From NCBI GenBank assembly GCA_026261815.1, contig JAMPIT010000206.1, positions 62,001 to 126,000 on the forward strand: DNA of 64,000 nucleotides, in the 5' to 3' direction. Positions 7,647-17,400 of the stretch are shown here, piece after piece (within the stretch, counting starts at the first letter, position 1; the number at the start of each line of letters is the position of its first letter). Under the pieces are notes generated by a model. The model saw only the letters and a list, made by a program, of their open reading frames with translations, made no database searches and was not told the origin of the DNA. This DNA comes from Monarcha castaneiventris obscurior. Its lineage: Eukaryota; Chordata; Aves; Passeriformes; Monarchidae. The position numbers and the translations under genes were made by a program.

Positions 7647-10333
7647 AGAAAAATTGATGGCGCTCAATAAGCTCGTGGATGAGCAACTGGAGAAGGGTCA
7701 CATCGTCCCTTCTACCAGCCCTTGGAACTCCCCGGTTTTCGTTATTTGAAAGCCGGGGGGGGGACAAATGGAGGCTCCTTCACGACCTTAGGAAAATTAA
7801 TGCCCACATTGAGGACATGGGGTCTCTGCAACCAGGGTTGCCTTCCCCCTCTATGCTCCCCCGGAACTGGAAAATTGCAGTTATAGACATCAAGGACTGC
7901 TTTTTCCAGATCCCTCTACACCCGGATGATGCCCCACGGTTTGCCTTTTCTGTGCCTTCCATCAACAGGCACGAGCCCATGCGCCGCTTCCATTGGCAGG
8001 TGCTCCCTCAGGGGATGAAGAACTCCCCCACCATCTGCCAGTGGTATGTCGCGCACATCCTCTCCCCTGTCCGGAGGCTTGCAGCTAATGCCATCATCGT
8101 TCATTACATGGACGATGTATTGGTCTGTGCTCCGACTCAGAATTATTTGGACTGGGCGCTTTCCAAGGTCGTGGGGGCCTTAGAAAGTAGCGGGTTTGAG
8201 ATACAGTCCTCAAAAGTCCAGAAGGCTAGCCCGTGGAACTACCTGGGCATGAAGATACGGGAACAGACAGTCACACCCCAGCAAATTAAAATCCTGGACA
8301 ACCCCAAAACACTGCACGAGTTGCAGCAATTATGCAGCTCTCTAAATTGGATTTGGCCCTACTTGGGGGTGACATCTGAAGATCTAGCCCCTATTTTTAA
8401 TCTCCTCAGGGGAGACACTGACCTGAACTCACCACGGATCATGACCCCGGATGCTCGTGACGCACTCGAGCGTGTACAGAGGGCACTGTCATCAAAGCAA
8501 TGTCATCGATTTGACCCCAAATTGCCCTTCCAATTGGCAATTAAAGGTAAAATGCCTCACCTGCACGGGCTCATCCATCAGTGGGATGACAGCCAGAAGG
8601 ATCCGCTCCTGATCATCGAGTGGGTCTTTCTCTCCAATCATCCCACCAAGAAACTGACAACACCTCAGGAACGCATGGCGCAGGTGATTAGAAAGGCGAG
8701 GTCCTGTCTAGCTACCCTAGCGGGATGTGACTTTTCGTGCATCTTTTTACCAATTACAATTGACTCCATGGAATTTTGCCTCCAAAACAATGTGGAGCTC
8801 CAATTTGCGCTGGACTCCTACCCTGGCCAGCTTTCAATTCATTATCCAAAACATAAAATTTTCAGCATGGATCTGAACATAGTTCAGAATCCAGTGCAGA
8901 GCCGTGAACCCCTCAAGGCCTTAACACTTTTCACAGATGGATCAGGCACCTCCGGCAAGTCAGTCATCACGTGGCTGAACCCCTCCACTCAGAAGTGGGA
9001 ATCTGATGTGGAAGTGGTTAAAGGGTCGCCACAGGTGGCAGAGTTAGCAGTGGCGGTTAGGGCCTTCGACAGGTTCAGAGAGCCTTTCAATTTAGTAACT
9101 GATTCGGCCTATGTGGCAGGAGTAGTGTCCAGAGCAGAAAGCGCTTGGCTGGGAGAATCCCACAACCCAAAAATTCATTTATTGCTCTTGAAACTGCTAG
9201 ACCTAATTTCCCACCGAGAGCAACCCTTTTATGTGATGCACGTCAGGTCCCATACCGACCTTCCAGGTATAATCGCAGAGGGTAATAGGAGAGCAGACGC
9301 CTTAGCCGCGCCAGTGCAGCTGGCCAGCTTGCCAGATGTATTCCAACAGGCAAAGCTAAGCCATGCTCTGTTTCATCAGAACGTTCCTGCTCTGGTCCGC
9401 ATGTTCGGGTTAAAAAGGGACCAAGCCAGAGCAATTGTAGCCACATGTCCCAATTCTCAGCCCCTTCAACTCCCCTCCGTGGGGACAGGAGTGAACCCCA
9501 GAGGGCTTGGCAGTGGGGAGCTGTGGCAGATGGATGTGACCCATGTGCCTGAATTCGGCCGACAAAAATACGTACACGTTTCGATTGACACGTTTTCTGG
9601 CGCGATGTTTGCCTCCGCACATTCAGGTGAGAAAGCCAAGGATGTTATTTCCCATTTAATTCAAGCTTTCTCGGTCCTTGGAGTCCCGAAGGAGATCAAA
9701 ACGGACAACGGTCCGGCTTACATCTCGGACCGATTAAGGAAATTTTTCCAGGAGTGGGGAATATCCCATGTCACCGGGAGACCACACTCTGCTACGGGTC
9801 AAGCCCTGGTGGAAAGGGCCCATCAGTCGCTAAAGAGGATGCTTCTTCAACAAAAAGGGGGAGTAGAAGTGGAGTCTCCCGCAATCAGGCTAGCGAGAGC
9901 TCTGTTTACGCTAAATTTCCTAAATTGCTCTGAGAACGAGCCCGACCCCCCCGTTCTCAGACACTTTCACAATTCTACTCGGGCAAAGCTGAAGGAGCAC
10001 CCCCTTGTTCTCACAAAGGAGCCAGACTCCCTGAAGATCACCGGCCCCTACCCACTTATCACCTGGGGTAGAGGGTACGGGTGCGTTTCCACCCCAGGGG
10101 GTCCAAAATGGGTCCCAGGCAAATTCATAAAGCCTTTCCACTCTAGCTCTCCTAAGTCACCAAGGAAGCAAGATATCAGCAAGCAGACTGAGGAGTGGAA
10201 GAAAAGGAAAAAGAAAGAAAGAGGAGCAACAGACGAGCGGCAGAAACAGACAGGAACCAAAGTCGCGTCTGGGGAAAGCGATTCGGATACCAGCTCCCTT
10301 GACCTCTCTTTCCCTGATCCCTCTTCTCCTTAA
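7558..10333 (+). pseudogene. pol: Pol (reverse transcriptase-RNase H-integrase), disrupted near its N-terminus
   Basis: Pol is the third frame, entered by -1 shift from pro. The first 63 codons are open and look like a retroviral RT N-terminus. They are broken by TGA at 7747-7749 and a run of nine G at 7755-7763, after which the coding frame is displaced by one base. From there to 10333 the frame is uninterrupted. Counted from 7679: RT with YMDD at 143-146; RNase H with D420 (FTDGSG), E455, D475 and D540; integrase with H562, H566 and C590 but Ser593 at the usual second Cys; and D619, D676 (KTDNGPA) and E712 as the DDE triad. A Lys/Ser-rich tail follows. The two lesions should block normal Pol synthesis from this copy. 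Confidence 0.9.
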
Positions 10334-10346
10334 AAGTCTTTCGGGT

Positions 10347-10386
10347 TCCCCCCCTTTTCCTCCCTCATCCCCTCTTCCCTCCAAAG
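10347..10386 (+). promoter_or_regulatory. Candidate env splice acceptor
   Basis: A long pyrimidine tract (about 10347-10382) ends in CCAAAG with AG at 10385-10386, 52 bases before the env ATG. It is a good partner for the leader donor at 4834. A weaker AG lies at 10431-10432. Confidence 0.55.
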
Positions 10387-10438
10387 TCAATTAAGTTCTC
10401 GGTACATTCACCTGTTTGTGTTTGCCTTTAAGTTTCCG

Positions 10439-11950
10439 ATGGAACACATGAAAGTGCCTGTGCTGCTACTCCTCGCTGTCCTGGTGCCGAAGCTAGCAGA
10501 AACGTGGATAGTGCCGCAGCCCCGAAAGAATGTGTGGGTCACGCTTGCCCAGGCCATGAACAAAACCGAGATGTGCCTCTCCGCCGACGCGGCGAGAAAT
10601 CCACTATCCACCAGCCTGGTTGGGGTTCCTATTCCAGCCAGTGAGTACCCCCAGTCCTTGTTAGATCTCCACAAATTTGTCAACAGTAACCCCAACAGCA
10701 ACAAAAACCAAAATCCTCCCTTTTATGCCTATATCCAAGACCGCATCACCTACAAAGTCAATCTCCCGGTACAGAATCCGCTTCTTTTGTGGAGGCTGTG
10801 GGTCCCTAAATTGAAGAAATTGGCAAAAGAACCCACAGAATTGGACTTAGTGGGTTCTCTCAAAGCACCGTATTGTGTGCAGTTCGAATTTTATCCGGAC
10901 CCGTACTACCACAAAGTGAAAACATTTCAACGTGTCCATCAGTTTAAATTTGAATTCTCGGCCAGTCAGTGGTGTACGGATTTTGCAAAAGTCAATCTCC
11001 CCTCCACGAAAGATCTGTACCACCCCAACCCTCTCTCCCTTCCCCGTGGAATTTTCCTCATTTGTGGAGATCGAGCATGGCAAGGAATCCCCTCTAAACT
11101 TGTAGGAGGCCCCTGCACCCTAGGGCGTCTGACGCTTGCATCCAAAAACATGACCAAAATTCTGATTCGGGAAAACAGAAAAATTGCAAAAAGAGGTGCA
11201 GAAAACAATCAAGACCCTTACTGTGATACTTCTGTGTATCACTGGTCAAAATCTAAGCGCATCGCAGTCTCAATCTTTCTACCCTGGGTGGCCGCCGCGA
11301 AGTCGCTTAATGAATTAGGCCATTTGGAATGCTGGGTCACCAAGCAAGCGGAGCTGACTTCAAATGCCCTAAGTGACCTCCTCAAGGAGAAGCAATTGAC
11401 CAGGCAGGCCACCCTTCAAAATCGGGCGGCCATCGACTTTCTACTCTTGGCCCATGGGCATGGTTGCGAGGAGTTTGCAGGCATGTGCTGCTTCAACCTG
11501 TCAGGCAAGTCCCAAAGCATCCAAGCCTCAATTAACCAACTAAAGGCACTTGTCAGCAACATAAAATTTGAATCACGAGAGTGGATGCAGCAGGCACTGA
11601 ACCAGACTGTCCACCAACTCTCCCACTCCATTGGAGAGGTTGCAAAAACTTCAGGAAGCTGGCTAAAGCAGTTTTTAGAAGGACTCAGACTTTCTGAGTG
11701 GGGCTCATCCCTACTGCGGGACATTGGACTTACTACTTTATTTCTGTTTACCATAATTGTCTGTTTAATTGTTCTTAAAAAGGTGTTAACTAACCACATC
11801 CTGCAACAAATTAATAAAGACGGGGGAGGTGTAGAGGGACAGGCTCCAAATGTGGCAGCTGTCTGTCACTCTGACACCGTCTCCGACCCCGCCTCTGGGG
11901 AGGAAGACTCCTCCTGGGAGGAGGGTTCTGTGGGCGGCACAGAAGTCTAG
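10439..11950 (+). CDS. env: Env glycoprotein, intact (503 aa), C-terminus encoded by LTR
   Basis: Start ATG 10439 gives a signal peptide (MEHMKVPVLLLLAVLVPKL); the frame upstream is non-coding. The surface subunit is short (about 250 residues) with sequons NKT (41) and NMT (237). A basic RKIAKR (247-252) may be the cleavage site but is not a strict RXXR. The transmembrane subunit has an internal fusion-type segment (about 274-292) between Cys262 and Cys298, an immunosuppressive-type helix and CX6CC (C343, C350, C351), and a membrane anchor at about 430-448. This arrangement is that of alpharetroviral Env. The last 40 residues are acidic (GEEDSSWEEGS) and are encoded by U3 of the 3' LTR. The frame is uninterrupted. 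Whether it is expressed cannot be judged. Confidence 0.92.
   Translation: MEHMKVPVLLLLAVLVPKLAETWIVPQPRKNVWVTLAQAMNKTEMCLSADAARNPLSTSLVGVPIPASEYPQSLLDLHKFVNSNPNSNKNQNPPFYAYIQDRITYKVNLPVQNPLLLWRLWVPKLKKLAKEPTELDLVGSLKAPYCVQFEFYPDPYYHKVKTFQRVHQFKFEFSASQWCTDFAKVNLPSTKDLYHPNPLSLPRGIFLICGDRAWQGIPSKLVGGPCTLGRLTLASKNMTKILIRENRKIAKRGAENNQDPYCDTSVYHWSKSKRIAVSIFLPWVAAAKSLNELGHLECWVTKQAELTSNALSDLLKEKQLTRQATLQNRAAIDFLLLAHGHGCEEFAGMCCFNLSGKSQSIQASINQLKALVSNIKFESREWMQQALNQTVHQLSHSIGEVAKTSGSWLKQFLEGLRLSEWGSSLLRDIGLTTLFLFTIIVCLIVLKKVLTNHILQQINKDGGGVEGQAPNVAAVCHSDTVSDPASGEEDSSWEEGSVGGTEV
11820..11829 (+). other. Polypurine tract
   Basis: ACGGGGGAGG lies directly before the 3' LTR (11830). This is the expected place for plus-strand priming; env is translated straight through it. 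Confidence 0.75.
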
Positions 11951-12403
11951 TGTCAGCCCCTTCGTCTGGAAGGTTCTCCAAAAGGCGTCGTGTGGTTGGC
12001 TAACCCATGATTGATGTGTTCTGTAGACCCCCCCCTGTTTTTCGATTTGTTCTCTGTTCTTGTCTCCCCCCTTTTGTCTGATGTTCTATTGGTTTGCTAT
12101 CCGGCGCCCCTCCCATGTTTGCCCCCCTTTATGAGGCTGTGCACCCCGTTCCCCCCTCGGGATCTCCCCTGGACTTCTCCGCGGAGCCTGACCCTTACCC
12201 TACAATAAAGGAGTTCACGGGGACACCCCCTCTCGCAGCCCTTTGCCTCCTCGCCTTATTTGCGCCTTGCCTCTCCTCGTGAGGAGCCGCCCCTGTCTGC
12301 GGGAACCAGCCCCACCTAACCCATGGCACCGAAGCCTGTTGAGGCGCCCAGGGTTCTCGGGCCGGCGTCCTACGCTGAGGGCAGCTGGGACAGCCAGGCG
12401 ACA
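11830..12403 (+). repeat. 3' LTR
   Basis: Second 574-bp copy. Its first 121 bases also encode the C-terminus of env. The polyadenylation signal AATAAA is at 12204-12209. It is preceded directly by the polypurine tract. Confidence 0.96.
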
Positions 12404-12409
12404 GGAATT
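12404..12409. other. Target-site duplication, right copy
   Basis: GGAATT immediately follows the CA end of the 3' LTR and matches 4004-4009 exactly. Confidence 0.95.
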
Positions 12410-12462
12410 CTTTCTCTGTCCCAGGTTTTAGTAATCTTATGTGGTGGCTGGTGAACATATAT
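12410..12462. other. Host spacer between provirus and next LTR
   Basis: About 50 bases of host sequence between the right target duplication and a TGTGCTGGGG element start. No feature was recognised. Confidence 0.4.
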
Positions 12463-12781
12463 TGTGCTGGGGTGACCGGACGGGCTCCCCCCCGGCTGCA
12501 TTGCCCTTTGGGATGATCTGTCCCGGTCTGGGTCACTCCACCAGAGCTCTCCCATTGGTCCCCTCTCCCTAGTCCCGCCTTTCCCCGGCCCCGGGAAAAA
12601 CCCTGATTTAGCCATCCTCTTTGCATTTGCGTCTACACCCTTCGACAGTGAAGATGCAATAAATTCTCCTGCAGGAATGCAAGCAGATACCCTTCCCGAC
12701 TCTCTTTGTCACGGACTTACTACTGAACCTGCCCAGGCGCCTATGGGGGCACGCGGGACCCCACGGAGCCAGGGAATTACA
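12463..12781 (+). repeat. Solo LTR-like element
   Basis: A 319-bp block that begins TGTGCTGGGG and ends GGGAATTACA. It contains an inverted CCAAT box (CCATTGG near 12552), GC-rich promoter-like sequence and a polyadenylation signal (GCAATAAATT near 12657), in the order expected for a plus-strand LTR. No internal retroviral sequence flanks it. The flanks (TATAT before, GTATT after) do not give a clean target duplication, so the boundaries are tentative. Confidence 0.5.
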
Positions 12782-13515
12782 GTATTAATCTTACTGCTTT
12801 TGATATACTGCCCTCTTCTGCATGATGATGTGAGTGCATGTTGTCCAATGGTTAATTATGCCCAATTAGCCCTCACTGGAGAGCAGCACTTCGACTAACT
12901 GCGCAAAAAGAAAATAGCCTTATGCAGGAAGAAGGAAGCCAGAAAAAAAAAATCACATTCACATTATGGGGGGGAGGGGGTTGTGATCAGTGAACCTCCA
13001 TGGGCCTCAGTAATTTAATTATGTTATAGAAAGAGGAAATATGATCTTGATACATATTATTGTCTCTCCTCTTCCACTTCTTCGCTGTATTTCCCTCTTT
13101 AATTGGTTTGCATACCACAGTCAACGCTGAACTGAGAAGAAAACGCACAGGCAGCTGAACTTCCTGAGATGAAACTCAGGAACTACAACATTGTGTAACA
13201 TTTTTCCTAGGACACAAGCAGAGCTCATGCATATATTCTTTTAAAGATCTCTGAGTCATTAAGGTTTTTAAATAAGGAAAACTATTTATCACTAAAAAAG
13301 CAAGATTTTTAGGTAATTAAGTGACTGGATCTGCACATAAACTTATAGTAATAATTAACCGACCACAAAGAAGTGGTTTTTATTGCTCAGAAGCTTCCTG
13401 CTTATTATGCAGGAGCTGTTGAGCATTAATCAAAATCAGCCTTTCAGAGCTTGCTAAAGCCATTATTTGAGTTGGGTAAAATGTCAAGACAAAGTGGAGA
13501 CCATTTGCACATAGA
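12782..13515. other. Intergenic, no feature seen
   Basis: AT-rich host sequence between two LTR elements. I see no exon, RNA gene or recognisable repeat. Confidence 0.5.
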
Positions 13516-13519
13516 GAAA

Positions 13520-14439
13520 TGTCCCGTCCTGCTATAAGGGGATTCGGGGAAGATTCTTTTTGATAGTTTTTTTGGACGAAATAAATCACGAACACGGCAA
13601 TATTGTATCTGAGAACTGTTTATTGACAGAGAAAGGCAAGTGTTCCTACCGAAGTGAGACAGTAAAGGGAGCAAAGAGGGGAAAAGAGAGAAGGAGAGAG
13701 AAACAGAAGACAAGAACAGAACGTTACTGCTGTACCCCGGGGCTCCCCCTCGGCATCTGCTCGGCAGATGGAGCGTGCGTGCTGCAAGCAGCTCTTGTGA
13801 CTGACTGGGCGCGGCTTCCAAGCAGCAGCAGGCCGCGTGTCTCTTCTGTCGGCGAACGACGGCTGCGGGCTGGCTGCGAGGCAACGCGGGGAAAAGCGGC
13901 GGCGGCAATGGCTGCGGGCTGGGTGCAAACGGCTGCGAAGCAGGTTGTCGTGGGGACGGGCTGCCTCGAGGGGTGCGGACAGGAAAGACAGGCAGGGAAG
14001 AAGCAGGAGAGCAGGGAGAAAAAACGGGGGGGGGGGGGGGGCGCGGGGAAGCGAATTGAACCTCCGGGCAAGCCCCCGCTCCCTCCAAAAAAACAAAAGA
14101 AAAATAGCGGGTGTAATTCTGTTGCTGTTCACAGCTTTTAGGTGCTAAGACTCCTCCCATAGCCCGATTTCCCGGGCATTTTTTCCCTGGCATCTGGGGA
14201 CCTACCCCAGCGGCAGGGGGGTGGTCACTTGCCGCCCGGTCGTGGAAGCTTCCTCTGCCCTGATTGGCTGTCAGGCGAAGTCCCCTCAGAGGCCGGGCTT
14301 CCTGCCGTTTTCTAAAGGGGTTGCCTGGATGTGGGCGGTTTCGGGCCCCCTCACATGTTCTAGCTGCTTTCTGCATGTGGCAGGTGTTAAGGCTCCCCGC
14401 ATGTGTACAGTCCCTATAGTAATTGTTCACCCCATGTCA
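13520..14439 (-). repeat. Solo LTR, minus strand, 920 bp
   Basis: Read on the minus strand it starts TGACATGGGG (14439) and ends GGGACA (13520). It is flanked on both sides by GAAA (13516-13519 and 14440-14443), a 4-bp duplication. It has a CCAAT box (AGCCAATCAGG), a long GC-rich region with a poly-C run (poly-G on the plus strand at about 14027-14041), and a polyadenylation signal (GTCAATAAACAG near 13620) followed by a GT-rich stretch. No primer site or coding sequence accompanies it, so it is a solo LTR. The GC-rich middle imitates a CpG island and produces several long spurious open frames. A 4-bp duplication fits a class I (gamma-like) element. Confidence 0.75.
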
Positions 14440-14443
14440 GAAA

Positions 14444-17400
14444 ATGGATTTATACCATATGTTGAGGCATAAATAACAATTAAATTGGTTTCTCTCAATA
14501 AACCACAAGCAAATCCTGCTGTTTCAACAACCTGTTTAATTACCTGTAGTTCAAGCAAGTAGCAGGAATAACTCCAGCATAGAAACCCACTGTTTTAGCC
14601 CTTTCACCCCTCCAGTAAAGCTGGAGGAGATAAAATCTCCTGCAGCATCCCAAAGAAAAGAGTAATGCCCAGAATGCAGGAGAATCCAGTTACCCATGGT
14701 GATGCTAAAAGCCTCACCATGGCTTCCATGGAATTGACTTCCATCATCCTGCACAGCTTCCATCTTCTGCGGCAGGTGTGGAGGGCAAGAAAGAAAAGCA
14801 CACAACCAAGTAATACCTTTCCTAAGAGCAGAATTGTGTGTGTCACAACAGGGATGGCACTCCATGGAAATGGGCCAACCTATGGGCAGCACACAAAGTG
14901 AGTGCCTGTGTCCTTTTACATAAAGTTCCTTCTATTCCTGTTTGTCTTCCCTCACCCTCTATGTGCCTCTGTCCTCTCAGCTCTCCTCTCAGTCTTTCCT
15001 AACCACCTGCAGGGAGGAAACAGCACCTACAGTAGCTGATTGCAGCCACAAAAGTGCCACAGAGCTGCATCATATGTTTGCTTATCTGCTGCCAAACACT
15101 ACAAGTAACCTATTTTAGCTACTGATCTTCTCAGTTATCACGCAACTGGTAGGAACTTTATGTTCCTCTCACCTGCCGGGTAAAGCAGAAGTTGGGGTGG
15201 CTAGTTAGCTCAAACTTTTTGAGGGAAAGAGGCCAACAGGCGAGGAAAAGAATCACAGCACATTCTTGGCTGGGTTGGAATTCATTGGGTTTTTGTCTTT
15301 GTTTTGGGTTTTTTGTGATTTCTTTTTCAGAAAAACAGATTTAAAAAGTAGTATCACATCATCAAAGCTTGTTGCACAGACAAGAAATCTTGATTAAAGT
15401 ATTTCGCTCTTGGATTTTCCAAGTGTTGAGAACCAGCTCGCAGTTTGAATTATGATTTTTAGTAATTGTCTTATGTGTTGAAGAAGCAAATGAACATAAA
15501 ACTGAAATTCTGTATCTACATCAACACAGGCAAAGAGTAAACCTGAAACTGTTAGATGGACTTTGTTGTCCCCAGAATTTTCAGCTTTGTGAATAGCTGC
15601 CAGCAGCAACAGGCTGTCAGCCTTCAGAGAGGTGAACTAGAGGAACTAACTGGCACTAGAGGGAGGTGAAAATCCTTGCCAGCTGTTTTCACAGATAGTT
15701 GCTGGCAGCAAAGGAGCAATGTGCAGTTTGGACAAATTCTGGAATCTCAAGCTTTGCTCTGGCCTGTGAAGTGTATTCTCAAGACCAAACCTTTCCTCCC
15801 ATCTCCTTTAGTCTTGCATTATGTCTGTTTTCTGCTGTGGCCTTCTTCTCCTAAGATCCATTTCAACAATATCTTTTAAATATTTTCCATGGTTCATCAC
15901 AGTCTTTACGTAGCAACTCACAAATTCACTTTTTTGAAAGTGAAGGACAGAAAAGTATTAATTTATGTGGTATTCAGACTCCATACTAGCAAGACTGAAT
16001 CAACAATGGCCAGACCTCTGCGAATTGCACAATAATTTTGTTGTTACTCTGAGAGAATCAAGTCCTGAAGTATACCATACTGTGCTACATATCATCACAG
16101 TTAGAGTCCATCATATATTCCTAATTCCTCTGTCTTTCAAGAATAGTTTCTTTTTTTTTTTTTTAATTAAAAAAACTGAAATGAAAACAAAAGCAAAAAA
16201 AGAGGAAGTCTCACGTAAAGCATGTGTACAGGCTATTTTGGGACTCTCACATTTTTTTTGAAATTGGAAGGATGAAAAGCTTTGGAAAGCTAACTTAGTT
16301 TGTGATTCAATCCTTCAGGCAGCTGTTCCAGAGGGCTGACATATTTTGCCATGTACCAGAGCAGTTCAGAGATAAAGAGCCATTCAGAAAAGCCTACAGT
16401 TTCAGAGACCCTACTGTTAGAAGCACTTAAAATAACTTCTTTTACTAGGAATTAGTGAAAATGAAGAAATAGAACATTTAAGTGCATACATCCATCACGG
16501 CATGTTTAATCTACCAGATAAATAGACTCTTATCCAACAAAATACTGGTCTAAGATTTTTATTCCAGTAGCTTTGGCTGCAAAAATTGCTTTTAATCACA
16601 GAGGCTTTATCCTTTAAGCAGAAGGCTGTGGTTTGTCTTCTTGAAGCTCAGGAGCCTGCTTTTGCCTCGATCTTGTTCCAGTTATTCCTAAGTAGGTCCA
16701 GGAGCAACAGGTTATATTTTTGTTGGAACACTATTGTAATTTGCTTTATAATGGGGAAAGGAGCATGTGTTGCTTTGTGCTATGGGTGGGAATGTCATAA
16801 TGCTGTTGTTTCTCTTTCAACATTTTCCAAACTTCTGCTTGAAGAGAAAAGAGTCAGATACACTTTATGAAATACACTTTCTGTATAAATAGCACATAAT
16901 ACACCTTATTTGGCCCTGGTTTAGAATCATTGCCATTCTGTGATGGCTGCAATGGGGTCTCAGTGTTTTGTCTTAGATGCATGCTTGGGCACGTAGCACA
17001 ATGGAGGGTTGGGAGCACAGTGGCATACAAACCTGTTATTCATAATATATGTATTTTTTATGAAGCTAATACTGAGAAAACAACATTATTTAGCTATTTG
17101 GTTCTTTCTTAGTCCCTAAGAATGCTTCGAACACCTGTTGCATAGCCCTTCACAGGGATTTTGCTCTCTGTCTGCAAGTGCTTGGAGACAGGCTTTGCCA
17201 TGGCCTAAAAGGCATGTGATTTGTACCAGTTTGAAGGTTTATACCAAACCTTTGTGTTGGTACACTACCACTACATGCCACTGCGAAGACAGAGCAACAT
17301 AGAAAGACCACAGCAGGTTGAATGAGATTTGGGAGGAGCAGAGCTCAGCCCACCCAAGGCAGGAGCCACCACTTTGATCCATGATGACAACACCAACCAG

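Larger units (their letters stand above)
4010..12403 (+). mobile_element. Near-complete class II endogenous retrovirus (LTR-gag-pro-pol-env-LTR)
   Basis: An 8394-bp provirus. Seen directly: two 574-bp LTRs (4010-4583 and 11830-12403) in the same orientation with 7 substitutions and no indels; a 6-bp duplication GGAATT on both sides (4004-4009, 12404-12409); a primer-binding site at 4586-4603; a splice donor at 4834; gag, pro and pol in three frames joined by two -1 frameshift signals; env with CX6CC; and a polypurine tract just before the 3' LTR. The 6-bp duplication and gag/pro/pol frame pattern are class II, betaretrovirus-like. The env transmembrane subunit looks alpharetrovirus-like. Gag, pro and env are open; pol carries a nonsense codon and a frameshift. 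The low LTR divergence (about 1.2%) points to a recent insertion on an evolutionary scale. Confidence 0.97.

Noticed and set aside
13444..14430. 328-codon minus-strand open frame and overlapping frames
   Set aside because: They lie in the GC-rich core of the solo LTR with the GAAA duplication; no protein family resemblance.
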